Shown here in pieces: positions 7,480 to 14,892 of a stretch of DNA of 64,000 nucleotides; position 1 is the first letter of the stretch; each line of letters starts with the position of its first letter. The notes under the pieces are model-generated. The model had not been told where the DNA came from, ran no database searches, and saw nothing but the letters and a program-made list of their open reading frames with translations. The position numbers and the translations under genes were made by a program. Origin of the DNA: Streptomyces sp. HUAS 15-9 (GTDB lineage: Bacteria; Actinomycetota; Actinomycetes; Streptomycetales; Streptomycetaceae); contig NZ_CP106798.1 of the NCBI RefSeq assembly GCF_025642155.1, positions 1,116,001 through 1,180,000 on the forward strand, in the 5' to 3' direction.

Positions 7480-8964
7480 ATGGCTCAGGCGCAGACTCAG
7501 GCTCAGGCGCAGACTCGGTCGACCGAGAGTCCCGGCACCACACCGCCTGCGGCCAAGCCGACGCCCGCGGCCAGGCTGACGCGGCCCACGCTGACCGCGA
7601 TGGTCATCGGTTCCATGGTGGGCGCCGGTGTCTTCTCGCTGCCCCGGCACTTCGCCGAACAGACCGGTGTCGCCGGCGCCCTGATCGCCTGGGGGATCGC
7701 GGGTGCCGGCATGCTGATGCTGGCGCTCGTCTTCCGCACCCTCGCGCTGCGGCGGCCGGACCTCGACGCGGGCGTGTACGCGTATGCCAAGGCGGGGTTC
7801 GGCGAGTATCTGGGCTTCTTCTCGGCGTTCGGGTACTGGGCGAGCGTCTGCGTCGGCAATGTGGCGTACGGGGTGCTGATCATGTCGACGGTGGGCGCAG
7901 TGTGGCCCGCGCTGGGCGAGGGCGACACGGTCGTGGCCGCCGCCCTGTCCACGGTCGGTCTGTGGGGGTTCTTCCTGCTGATCCGGCGAGGGGTCGGGGA
8001 GGCCGCGTCGATCAACAGGATCGTCACGGTGGCGAAGACCGTCCCCATCCTGGTCTTCATCGTCCTGGCCCTCTGCTACCTCGACACGGACGTCTTCGCC
8101 GCCAACTTCCACGGCACCGCCTCCACCGGTTCGCTGTTCGACCAGGTCCGCGGCACCCTGCCGGCGACGGTGTTCGTGTTCCTCGGGGTGGAGGGTGCCA
8201 GCGTCTACTCCCGGCACGCCCAGCGGCGCGAGGACGTCGGCCGCGCAACCCTGCTCGGGTTCCTGAGCGTCCTGTGCGTCTTCGCCTCGGTGACGATCGT
8301 GTCGTACGGGATCATGCCCATGGGCGAGATCGCCCAGCTGCGCCGGCCCTCGATGGCGGGCGTCCTGGAGCACGCGGTCGGCACCTGGGGCGGGGTCTTC
8401 GTCGGCGTCGGGCTGATCATCTCGGTGCTGGGCGCGTACCTCGCCTGGACGCTGATGGCCGCCGAGGTGCTGTTCGTCGCCGCCCAGGACGACGACATGC
8501 CGCGCTTTCTGCGCCGGGCGACCGCGGACGACGTGCCCGTACGCGCGCTGCTGATGACGACCCTGCTGTCCCAGGCCGTGCTGGTCATCACGCTGTTCTC
8601 GAAGGACGCCTTCACCTTCGCGCTCGGTCTGACGAGCGCGCTGGCGCTGATCCCCTACCTGCTGGCGACGGCCTTCGCCGTGAAGATCGCGGGGCAGCGA
8701 CGGACCCGGCGGCACAGCACCGGGGACCTGGTGGTCGGCTCCCTCGCCAGCGTCTACACGGTCTTCCTCCTCGTCGCGGCGGGCCCGAAGTTCCTGCTGC
8801 TGTCCTTCATCGTCTACGCCCCCGCGACCGTCCTGTTCATGATGGCCCGCCGGGAACAGGGCCGCCGGCTCTTCTCGGAGGGCGAGCGCGTCGTACTCGC
8901 CGTCTCGGTCGCCGGAGCGGGCCTCGGCGTCCTCGCCCTGACGCTCGGCTGGATCAGCCTCTGA
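7480..8964 (+). CDS. APC-family amino-acid antiporter (arginine/ornithine ArcD type)
   Basis: An integral membrane protein of about 494 residues with 12-13 hydrophobic segments. The family hallmark GSMVGAGVFSLPRHFA follows a short, Gln/Thr/Pro-rich cytoplasmic N-terminus (AQAQTQAQAQTRSTES). Further matches to basic-amino-acid/polyamine antiporters are DAGVYAYAKAGFGEYLGFF, FVFLGVEGASVYSRHAQRR and LGAYLAWTLMAAEVLF. It would exchange arginine or a related basic amino acid across the cytoplasmic membrane. I use ATG 7480; an in-frame GTG at 7471 is possible. No arginine deiminase genes are nearby, so the substrate is inferred from family only. Confidence 0.85.
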   Translation: MAQAQTQAQAQTRSTESPGTTPPAAKPTPAARLTRPTLTAMVIGSMVGAGVFSLPRHFAEQTGVAGALIAWGIAGAGMLMLALVFRTLALRRPDLDAGVYAYAKAGFGEYLGFFSAFGYWASVCVGNVAYGVLIMSTVGAVWPALGEGDTVVAAALSTVGLWGFFLLIRRGVGEAASINRIVTVAKTVPILVFIVLALCYLDTDVFAANFHGTASTGSLFDQVRGTLPATVFVFLGVEGASVYSRHAQRREDVGRATLLGFLSVLCVFASVTIVSYGIMPMGEIAQLRRPSMAGVLEHAVGTWGGVFVGVGLIISVLGAYLAWTLMAAEVLFVAAQDDDMPRFLRRATADDVPVRALLMTTLLSQAVLVITLFSKDAFTFALGLTSALALIPYLLATAFAVKIAGQRRTRRHSTGDLVVGSLASVYTVFLLVAAGPKFLLLSFIVYAPATVLFMMARREQGRRLFSEGERVVLAVSVAGAGLGVLALTLGWISL

Positions 8965-8994
8965 CGTCCCGGACGCGGGCTGACGCAAGGTTGT

Positions 8995-9017
8995 CGTATG
9001 CACGGTCGTTCCATACG
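8995..9017. promoter_or_regulatory. Inverted repeat upstream of the mycothiol-dependent isomerase-like gene
   Basis: CGTATG-N11-CATACG lies 15 bp before the start at 9032 and is a candidate operator for that gene. The arms are only six bases, so this is weak evidence. Confidence 0.3.
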
Positions 9018-9031
9018 GCACACTCACCTGC

Positions 9032-9766
9032 ATGGAGACTGCCGACTTCCTTCAGACCCTGGACCGGGAGGGCCGGTTGCTGACCGCGGCCGCCGAGGTG
9101 GCGGGGACCGACGCCAAGGTGCCGACCTGCCCGGAGTGGCAGGTGCGCGACCTGTTGCGGCACACCGGCGCGGTGCATCGCTGGGCCGCCGGGATCATCG
9201 CCGACGAGCAGACCGCGCCGCGCCCCTTCGGTGACCTCCCGGACCTGGACGGCGCCGAGTTGGTGGCCTGGTACCGGGACAGCCACCATCGTCTGGTCGA
9301 CACCCTGGCCGCGGCGCCGTCCGACCTGGAGTGCTGGACCTTCCACCCCGCGCCCTCCCCCTCGCCGCTGGCGTTCTGGACCAGGCGTCAGGCCCACGAG
9401 ACGACCGTGCACCGCTATGACGCCGAGTCCGCGCGGACCGGGGTTCCGTCCCCGGTGGCGCGGGACTTCGCGGTGGACGGCATCGACGAGTTGCTGCGCG
9501 GCTTCCACGCCCGCACGAGGAGCCGGGTGCGCACGGACGAGCCGCGCGTGCTGCGGGTGCGTGCCTCGGACACCGGGGACGTGTGGACCGTACGGCTGTC
9601 CGCGGAGCCGCCCGTGACCACTCGGGAGGAGTCCGGCGTGGCGGAGGCCGAACTGTCCGGCCCGGCCGACCAGTTGTACCTCGCCCTGTGGAACCGGGTG
9701 CCGATGCCCGAGGTGGCCGGTAACGCCGCGCTCGCCGCGCTGTGGCGGGAGCGGTCCGGCATCTGA
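9032..9766 (+). CDS. Maleylpyruvate isomerase-family mycothiol-dependent enzyme
   Basis: A 244-residue protein of the DinB-like/mycothiol-dependent maleylpyruvate isomerase family. The N-terminal four-helix domain contains VPTCPEWQVRDLLRHTGAVH, whose His joins HETTVHRYDAE further on as the expected metal-binding triad. The C-terminal MDMPI-C domain (about 150-244) ends in a typical LSGPADQLYLALWNR block. Such enzymes use mycothiol as a cofactor for isomerisation or detoxification in actinobacteria; the physiological substrate here is unknown. Start ATG 9032. It stands alone, convergent with the MarR gene ten bases downstream. Confidence 0.85.
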   Translation: METADFLQTLDREGRLLTAAAEVAGTDAKVPTCPEWQVRDLLRHTGAVHRWAAGIIADEQTAPRPFGDLPDLDGAELVAWYRDSHHRLVDTLAAAPSDLECWTFHPAPSPSPLAFWTRRQAHETTVHRYDAESARTGVPSPVARDFAVDGIDELLRGFHARTRSRVRTDEPRVLRVRASDTGDVWTVRLSAEPPVTTREESGVAEAELSGPADQLYLALWNRVPMPEVAGNAALAALWRERSGI

Positions 9767-9776
9767 CGGCGGCCGG

Positions 9777-10169
9777 TCAGCCCGCCAGCATCCGGGTCAG
9801 TACCGCGCGCTGCACCGGCAGCACCTCGCCGTGCAGCGCGCGCCCCTTCCGTGTGAGCGCCACCCGCACGCCCCGCCGGTCCTCCGCACACATGGCCCGG
9901 TCGACCAGGCCGTCCTTCTCCAGACGGGCGATCAGCCGGGACAGAGCGCTCTGGCTGAGATGCACCCGCTCCGAGATCTCCTGGACGCGATAGGCGCAGC
10001 CGCCGTCCGCCGCGCGGCCCTCGGCGAGCAGGTCGAGGACCTCGAAGTCGCTGGCACACAGGCCGTGTCCGTGCAGGGCGCGGTCGAGCTCGCACTGGGT
10101 GCGGGCGTGCAGCGCCAGGATGTCCCGCCACTGGTCCACGAGCGCCTGCTCGGCATTCTTCGCCGCCAT
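9777..10169 (-). CDS. MarR-family regulator, divergent from an MFS efflux pump
   Basis: A 130-residue MarR protein. The winged helix-turn-helix is visible as VQEISERVHLSQSALSRLIARLEKDGLV followed by the wing DRRGVRVALTRKGRALH. It begins at ATG 10169 and diverges from the DHA2-type exporter gene at 10255. The 85-bp spacer is AT-rich and full of TGCAT/ATGCA repeats, so it probably represses both genes and responds to a pump substrate. Confidence 0.9.
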   Translation of the reverse strand: MAAKNAEQALVDQWRDILALHARTQCELDRALHGHGLCASDFEVLDLLAEGRAADGGCAYRVQEISERVHLSQSALSRLIARLEKDGLVDRAMCAEDRRGVRVALTRKGRALHGEVLPVQRAVLTRMLAG

Positions 10170-10198
10170 GGCCGCACCGTAGCAGAGAAGTAAATTCA

Positions 10199-10240
10199 TT
10201 GCATCAGAATTAAATGCACTTGCATTCGATGCATGCGCAT
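10199..10240. promoter_or_regulatory. TGCAT/ATGCA operator cluster between marR-type and MFS genes
   Basis: TGCATTCGATGCA (10221-10233) is a perfect inverted repeat with 5-bp arms. A second pair, TGCAT (10200-10204) and ATGCA (10214-10218), lies beside it, and GCATGCGCAT follows. The cluster occupies an AT-rich island in very GC-rich surroundings, and is the expected size and place for a MarR dimer pair. Confidence 0.6.
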
Positions 10241-10254
10241 GTAGTGTCTTCGCC

Positions 10255-11757
10255 ATGACCTCTCCGCTCACCACCCCCGCGGCGCCGTCGTCGGCGGTTC
10301 GCTGGACTCCCCGGCTGTGGGGCACACTGCTGGTGCTCTGCGCCGCGATGTTCCTCGACGCGCTCGATGTGTCGATGGTCGGCGTCGCCCTGCCGTCCAT
10401 CGGCTCCGACCTCCACCTCTCCACGTCGACGCTGCAATGGATCGTCAGCGGCTACATCCTGGGATACGGCGGGCTGCTCCTCCTCGGCGGCCGCACCGCC
10501 GATCTGCTCGGCCGGCGTCAGGTGTTCCTGGTGGCCCTCGGCGTCTTCGCGCTCGCCTCACTCCTCGGCGGGCTCGTCGACTCGGGTCCGCTGCTGATCG
10601 CCAGCCGTTTCATCAAGGGCCTGAGCGCGGCGTTCACGGCTCCCGCGGGCCTCTCGATCATCACCACGACCTTCCCCGAGGGCCCGCTGCGCAACCGCGC
10701 CCTGTCCATCTACACCACCTGCGCGGCCACCGGCTTCTCCATGGGCCTGGTGCTCTCCGGCCTGCTGACCGAGGCCAGTTGGCGGCTCACCATGCTGCTG
10801 CCGGCGCCCATCGCGCTGCTCGCCCTGCTCGCCGGGCTCAGGCTGCTGCCGCGTACCACGCGCGAGCGCGACCACGACGGCTACGACATCCCGGGCGCCG
10901 TCATCGGCACCGCGTCGATGCTGCTGCTCGTCTTCACCGTCGTCCAGGCGCCCGAGGCCGGCTGGGCATCCGCCCGCACCCTGCTGTCTTTCCTCGCGGC
11001 GGCCGCCTTGCTGACCGCCTTCGTCCTGGTCGAGCGGCGCGCGGCGAGCCCGCTGATCCGGCTCGGGGTGCTGCGCGCCGGCAGCCAAGTACGGGCCCAG
11101 CTCGGCGCGGTGGCCTTCTTCGGGTCGTACGTCGGATTCCAGTTCCTGACCACGCTGTACATGCAGTCGCTGCTCGGCTGGTCGGCGCTGCACACCGCGC
11201 TGGCCTTCCTGCCCGCGGGCGCGCTGGTGGCGGTGTCCTCGACGAAGGTCGGCTCGGTCGTCGACCGCTTCGGCACCCCTCGGCTGATCGCGGTGGGCTT
11301 CGCGCTGATGGTCGTCGGGTACGCGCTGTTCCTGCGCGTCGACCTCGACCCGGTGTACGCGGCCGTCGTCCTGCCGTCGATGCTGCTGATCGGCGCGGCC
11401 TGCGCGCTGGTCTTCCCTTCGCTCAACATCCAGGCCACCAACGGCGTCGAGGACCACGAGCAGGGCATGGTCTCCGGTCTGCTCAACACCTCGGTCCAGG
11501 TCGGCGGCGCCGTCTTCCTGGCGGTGGTCACGGCCGTGGTCACCGCGGGCGCCCCCGACCGTGCGACCCCGCAGGCCGTACTCGACAGCTACCGGCCCGG
11601 GTTCATGGTGGTCACGGGCATCGCCGTGGCCGGACTTCTCATCACGCTCACCGGTCTGCGCGGCCGCCGCACGCAGGCGTCGATCGTGGTCGCGAGGTCC
11701 ACTGTGGAGGAGGCGCAGGCGGAACCGGTGTCGGTATCGGTCCCGGTCCGCGACTAG
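10255..11757 (+). CDS. DHA2-family (EmrB/QacA) multidrug MFS exporter
   Basis: A 500-residue proton-coupled drug exporter with about 14 membrane helices. Helix 1 has the family motif DALDVSMVGVALPSIG. WIVSGYILGYGGLLLLGGR and the loop ADLLGRRQVFL carry the MFS A-motif, and CAATGFSMGLVLSGLLTE is the antiporter C-motif region. The cytoplasmic tail is acidic and Val/Ser-rich. It starts at ATG 10255 and diverges from its probable MarR repressor. A strong hairpin follows its stop. Substrates cannot be predicted. Confidence 0.92.
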   Translation: MTSPLTTPAAPSSAVRWTPRLWGTLLVLCAAMFLDALDVSMVGVALPSIGSDLHLSTSTLQWIVSGYILGYGGLLLLGGRTADLLGRRQVFLVALGVFALASLLGGLVDSGPLLIASRFIKGLSAAFTAPAGLSIITTTFPEGPLRNRALSIYTTCAATGFSMGLVLSGLLTEASWRLTMLLPAPIALLALLAGLRLLPRTTRERDHDGYDIPGAVIGTASMLLLVFTVVQAPEAGWASARTLLSFLAAAALLTAFVLVERRAASPLIRLGVLRAGSQVRAQLGAVAFFGSYVGFQFLTTLYMQSLLGWSALHTALAFLPAGALVAVSSTKVGSVVDRFGTPRLIAVGFALMVVGYALFLRVDLDPVYAAVVLPSMLLIGAACALVFPSLNIQATNGVEDHEQGMVSGLLNTSVQVGGAVFLAVVTAVVTAGAPDRATPQAVLDSYRPGFMVVTGIAVAGLLITLTGLRGRRTQASIVVARSTVEEAQAEPVSVSVPVRD

Positions 11758-11774
11758 GGGGACGCCTCCGAGTC

Positions 11775-11811
11775 TGCGCCCGGCGGGGTTTCGCTTGCCC
11801 CGCCGGGCGCA
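11775..11811. terminator. Strong hairpin after the MFS exporter gene
   Basis: TGCGCCCGGCGGGG pairs perfectly (14 bp) with CCCCGCCGGGCGCA across a nine-base loop, 17 bp past the exporter stop. There is no U-tract, as is common for Streptomyces terminators. Confidence 0.75.
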
Positions 11812-11830
11812 CGGCTGTGAGACTGGCCGT

Positions 11831-12115
11831 ATGAACGGGTACGGGGGACGGCGCACCAAGGCCGAGCAGGACGCGGCGACGGTCGAGTTCGGGTACGCGC
11901 TGCTCAGCGCGGGGTTCGCGGCGGCGGTGGTCTTCGGGGCTGTCGCCGGACCGGTGTTCCTCTTCGAGCTGCCGGACCTGCTGTCCGCGTTGCTGCTGCG
12001 CTCGGGGCTGGCGCTGGCGGCGGTCGTCGGCGTCGCCCGGGTCGTGTCCGTGCTGGTCCGCTTCCGGCGCGGGCCTCAGCCCAGCCAGCCGGGCCGCACC
12101 AACCCCGACTCATAG
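11831..12115 (+). CDS. Small membrane protein (DUF6332-like)
   Basis: A 94-residue protein with a basic N-terminus (MNGYGGRRTKAEQDAATVE) and two hydrophobic helices: FGYALLSAGFAAAVVFGAVAG, and the stretch around LALAAVVGVARVVSVLV. It ends in a short polar tail. It matches the small Streptomyces DUF6332 family; function unknown. Its last 40 bp overlap the 3' end of the convergent response-regulator gene. Start ATG 11831. Confidence 0.65.
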   Translation: MNGYGGRRTKAEQDAATVEFGYALLSAGFAAAVVFGAVAGPVFLFELPDLLSALLLRSGLALAAVVGVARVVSVLVRFRRGPQPSQPGRTNPDS

Positions 12116-12741
12116 GCCAGCACCACGAGTTGGGCCCGGTCGCGCGCCCCCAGTTTCACCATCGTGCGGCTCACATGGGTCTTCGCGGTGAGGGGGCTGA
12201 CGACCAGGCGGCGGGCGATCTCCTCATTGGACAGTCCGATGCCGACCAGGGCCATCACCTCCCTTTCCCGCTCGGTGAGCTGGGTCAGTGCGTCGGCGGC
12301 CGCCGGCTCCTTGGAGCGGGCCGCGAACTCGGCGATCAGCCGGCGGGTCACCCCCGGTGAGAGCAGTGCGTCGCCCTCGACCACCGCCCTTACGGCGCGC
12401 ACGAGTTCCTCGGGCTCGGTGTCCTTCACCAGGAAGCCCGAGGCGCCCGAGCGGAGGGCCTCGAAGACGTACTCGTCGAGTTCGAAGGTGGTGAGCATGA
12501 CCACCTTCACATCCTTCAGCTCCGGCGCACCGGTGATACGGCGGGTGGCGGCCAGGCCGTCCAGGAGCGGCATGCGGATGTCCATCAGGACGACATCGGG
12601 GCGCAGTTCGCGCACCTCGCGCAGGGCCTCCTCGCCGTCGGCCGCCTCACCGGCCACCTCGATGTCCGGCTGCGCGTCCAGCAGCGCCTTGAAGCCGGCC
12701 CGCACCAACGACTGGTCGTCGGCGAGCAGTACACGGATCAC
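12076..12741 (-). CDS. NarL/LuxR-type two-component response regulator
   Basis: A 221-residue response regulator. The receiver domain (1-120) has the acidic pocket ADD (7-9), the phospho-acceptor in VLMDIRMP (Asp54), and the conserved Thr and Lys (MLTTFELD, VKDTEPEE). The C-terminal LuxR helix-turn-helix is visible as LTEREREVMALVGIGLSNEE and VSPLTAKTHVSRTMVKL. The GTG start at 12741 overlaps the stop of the kinase gene, so translation is coupled and this is its cognate partner. Targets are unknown; a 20-bp palindrome upstream of the kinase is a candidate site. Confidence 0.93.
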   Translation of the reverse strand: MIRVLLADDQSLVRAGFKALLDAQPDIEVAGEAADGEEALREVRELRPDVVLMDIRMPLLDGLAATRRITGAPELKDVKVVMLTTFELDEYVFEALRSGASGFLVKDTEPEELVRAVRAVVEGDALLSPGVTRRLIAEFAARSKEPAAADALTQLTEREREVMALVGIGLSNEEIARRLVVSPLTAKTHVSRTMVKLGARDRAQLVVLAYESGLVRPGWLG

Positions 12742-13985
12742 CGGCCGTCCTCCTTGACCTTCACCTTCAACGGCAGTATGGCGAGCACCCGGAAGCCCCC
12801 GTCGGGACGCGGGCCCGCCTCGATCGTGCCACCCAGCGCGGCGGCCCGTTCCCTCATCCCCGCCAGCCCGTTCCCGCTGCCGCCCGCGTCCTCGCCGGTC
12901 GCGGGCCCGTCGTCGTCGATGCGCAGCCGCAGCACGCCGTCGTCGTCCTCGAAGCACACGCGAGCGTGCCGCGAGCCGGAGTGCCGTACGACGTTGGTGA
13001 GCGCCTCCTGGACGATGCGGAACGCCGCGAGGCCGGCGCCCGGCGCGAGGCGCGGGGGCTCGCCCTCGATGTCGACGGTGAGGCCCGCGCCCGCCGCCTG
13101 TTCCACCAGTTCCGGCAGCCGGTTCAGGCCGGGCGCGGGGGCGCGCGGCGCGGCGCCGGGGGCACGCAGGGTGTCCAGGACCTGGCGCACCTCCCCGAGC
13201 GCCTCCTTGCTGGCGGCCTTGATGGTGGTGAGCGCCTCGCGTGCCTGCTCCGGGTCGGTGTCGAGGAGGGCGAGGCCGACACCCGCCTGCACATTGATGA
13301 CGGAGATGCTGTGGGCCAGGACGTCGTGCAGTTCGCGGGCGATGCGCAGCCGCTCCTCGTCCGCGCGCCGGCGGGCCGCCTGGGCGCGGTCGGCGCGTTC
13401 CCGGGCCCACTGTTCCCGTCGTACCCGGGCCAGTTCGGACACCGCGACGACGGCCACGACCCAGGTCGCGATGACGATCTCCTGGTTGAGGCTCGCGGCC
13501 TCGTCGCCCGGTGGCGGAAGCCAGCGGTAGAGCCAGAGCGTGATCAGGGCGTGTCCGGCCCAGAGCATTCCGACCGACGCCCAGGCGGCGAGACGGTGGC
13601 CTGTGACGACGGCGCTGAAGCAGCTGACGGCGACGGTGAGGAAGATCGGTCCGTACGGGTAGCCGGCGCCCAGGTAGACCAGGGCGGTCGTGGCCGTGCC
13701 GAACGCCACGAACGCGGGGTACCGCTGCCGCCAGAGCAGCAGCCCCGAGGCCACGAGCAGCAGCACGCGCGCGTAGCCGTCGAGCGGCACACGATGGAGC
13801 TGTTCGTGCGCGGCGAAGTTCGAGCCGAACACCACGAAGACCATGAGCGGCACGGTGGAGCGCCACGGCAGGCGCGCGCGGCCCGGCTCGGTGTCGCCGT
13901 CCGGGTGGTGCCACCACGGGGGCCCGTACCGCCACCACTGCGGCGGGGCGTGTCCGCGCACGCGCTGCTCTCCCATGTCCGCCAC
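12738..13985 (-). CDS. Sensor histidine kinase (HisKA_3 family)
   Basis: A 415-residue membrane kinase. After a Trp/Pro-rich N-terminus (about 1-40), four to six hydrophobic segments (about 43-185) form a membrane sensor with little extracytoplasmic sequence, which suggests sensing in or near the membrane. The dimerisation/phospho-acceptor helix has RIARELHDVLAHSISVI (His220). The HATPase domain shows ALTNVVRHSGS, LRIDDDGP and GNGLAGMRERAAALGG. This is the standard partner of NarL-type regulators, and the downstream regulator overlaps its stop. ATG 13985 is used; ATG 13976 is possible. The arrangement resembles DesK-type pairs, but the ligand is unknown. Confidence 0.92.
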   Translation of the reverse strand: MADMGEQRVRGHAPPQWWRYGPPWWHHPDGDTEPGRARLPWRSTVPLMVFVVFGSNFAAHEQLHRVPLDGYARVLLLVASGLLLWRQRYPAFVAFGTATTALVYLGAGYPYGPIFLTVAVSCFSAVVTGHRLAAWASVGMLWAGHALITLWLYRWLPPPGDEAASLNQEIVIATWVVAVVAVSELARVRREQWARERADRAQAARRRADEERLRIARELHDVLAHSISVINVQAGVGLALLDTDPEQAREALTTIKAASKEALGEVRQVLDTLRAPGAAPRAPAPGLNRLPELVEQAAGAGLTVDIEGEPPRLAPGAGLAAFRIVQEALTNVVRHSGSRHARVCFEDDDGVLRLRIDDDGPATGEDAGGSGNGLAGMRERAAALGGTIEAGPRPDGGFRVLAILPLKVKVKEDGR

Positions 13986-13989
13986 GCTA

Positions 13990-14014
13990 GACGTCCTCGG
14001 TCCGCGAGGACGTC
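13990..14014. terminator. Hairpin between a TetR gene and the histidine kinase gene
   Basis: GACGTCCTCG and CGAGGACGTC form a perfect 10-bp stem with a five-base loop, just upstream of the kinase start. It lies downstream of the TetR gene on the same strand, so it could end TetR transcription or be a structure in the kinase leader. Confidence 0.5.
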
Positions 14015-14034
14015 AGCCGGACGAGGTGATCACA

Positions 14035-14054
14035 CGTACTCCCGGGGGAGTACG
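14035..14054. promoter_or_regulatory. 20-bp palindrome upstream of the two-component operon
   Basis: CGTACTCCCGGGGGAGTACG has perfect 9-bp arms around GG, centred about 59 bp upstream of the kinase start. It is a good candidate binding site for the cognate LuxR-type response regulator (autoregulation); a terminator role for the TetR gene is the alternative. Confidence 0.55.
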
Positions 14055-14067
14055 CCCGCCGGCGTGA

Positions 14068-14727
14068 TCAGCGACCGCCCGCCAGCTCGTCCACCTCGGC
14101 GGCGAACAGCAGCTCGGGGTCGAATCCCATGCCGGTGAAATGACCCGCGAGCTCCAGTGAGAGGTGCCCGTGCAGCCGGGTCCAGCACAGCAGCGCCCGG
14201 TGCAGGGCAGCGGGCGGGGCGGGGTGGCCCGCCGCCCACTGCCGGTGGTCCGCGAGGTGGGCGTCGAAGGTGTCGCGTGTGTCGGCGCCGTGGGTGTCGG
14301 CGCTCGCGGCCACGCACACGTCGAGCAGTACGGCCATGATCTCCTGGGTGATCGCCGTGATGTCGTCCGGGGCGTGATAGCCGGGGACGGGCGTGCCGTA
14401 GACCAGGAAATAACGCTGCGGGTCCGCCAGCGCCCAGCGGCGCAGGGCGTGCGCGAGGCCGGGCAGTCCGCCGCCCGAGTCGGCGGCGGCACGGAAGGTG
14501 TCCGCCAGGCTGCGGTAGGCGTCGCGGATCAGCTCGGTGATCAGTTCGTCCCGGCCGCTGAAGTATCGGTAGAGAGCCGGGCCGCTCATGCCCAGTTCCT
14601 TGGCGATGGCGTTGAGAGAGAGCCCCGTCGCGCCCGCCGAGGCGATCTGCTCCCAGGCCCGCGCCTTGATCTCGGCACGCACCTGGCTGCGGTACCGCTC
14701 GCGAGGGCTCGTCGCGCCTGCCGCCAT
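14068..14727 (-). CDS. TetR/AcrR-family regulator (WHG C-terminal domain)
   Basis: A 219-residue TetR protein. The N-terminal helix-turn-helix reads GATGLSLNAIAKELGMSGPA and LYRYFSGRDELITELI. The C-terminal half, with ALADPQRYFLVYGTPVPGY and HGHLSLELAGHFTGMG, is the WHG-type ligand domain. It is divergent from a zinc-type dehydrogenase/reductase gene (14893). I use ATG 14727; GTG 14736 and an upstream TTG are in frame. It is about 40% alike by eye to the second TetR protein at 15933-16649, so the two probably arose by duplication. Confidence 0.9.
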   Translation of the reverse strand: MAAGATSPRERYRSQVRAEIKARAWEQIASAGATGLSLNAIAKELGMSGPALYRYFSGRDELITELIRDAYRSLADTFRAAADSGGGLPGLAHALRRWALADPQRYFLVYGTPVPGYHAPDDITAITQEIMAVLLDVCVAASADTHGADTRDTFDAHLADHRQWAAGHPAPPAALHRALLCWTRLHGHLSLELAGHFTGMGFDPELLFAAEVDELAGGR

Positions 14728-14817
14728 CGCCTCCACGCTCCTCTCCCTCTTCGTCCGGTCGGTTCGTTTCAACCTATCACCACAGCGATAACCAATAACA
14801 GATATCGTCGCAAGAGC

Positions 14818-14862
14818 TTGACACTCACGCGATGCATCGTCATGTTAGTTATAACTTCTAAC
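14818..14862. promoter_or_regulatory. Promoter and TetR operator of the dehydrogenase gene
   Basis: TTGACA (14818-14823) is a perfect -35 element on the plus strand. Downstream, GTTAGTTATAACTTCTAAC (14844-14862) is an inverted repeat (GTTAG-N9-CTAAC with a TTATAA centre) in an AT-rich patch, so repressor binding would cover the -10 region. Confidence 0.55.
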
Positions 14863-14892
14863 GCAAACGAGTGGCTCTACACGGAGGTCGTC

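Noticed and set aside
7411..9033. 540-codon minus-strand frame opposite the permease
   Set aside because: It is antisense to a clear 12-helix permease; composition is Asp/Arg/Gln-rich low complexity.
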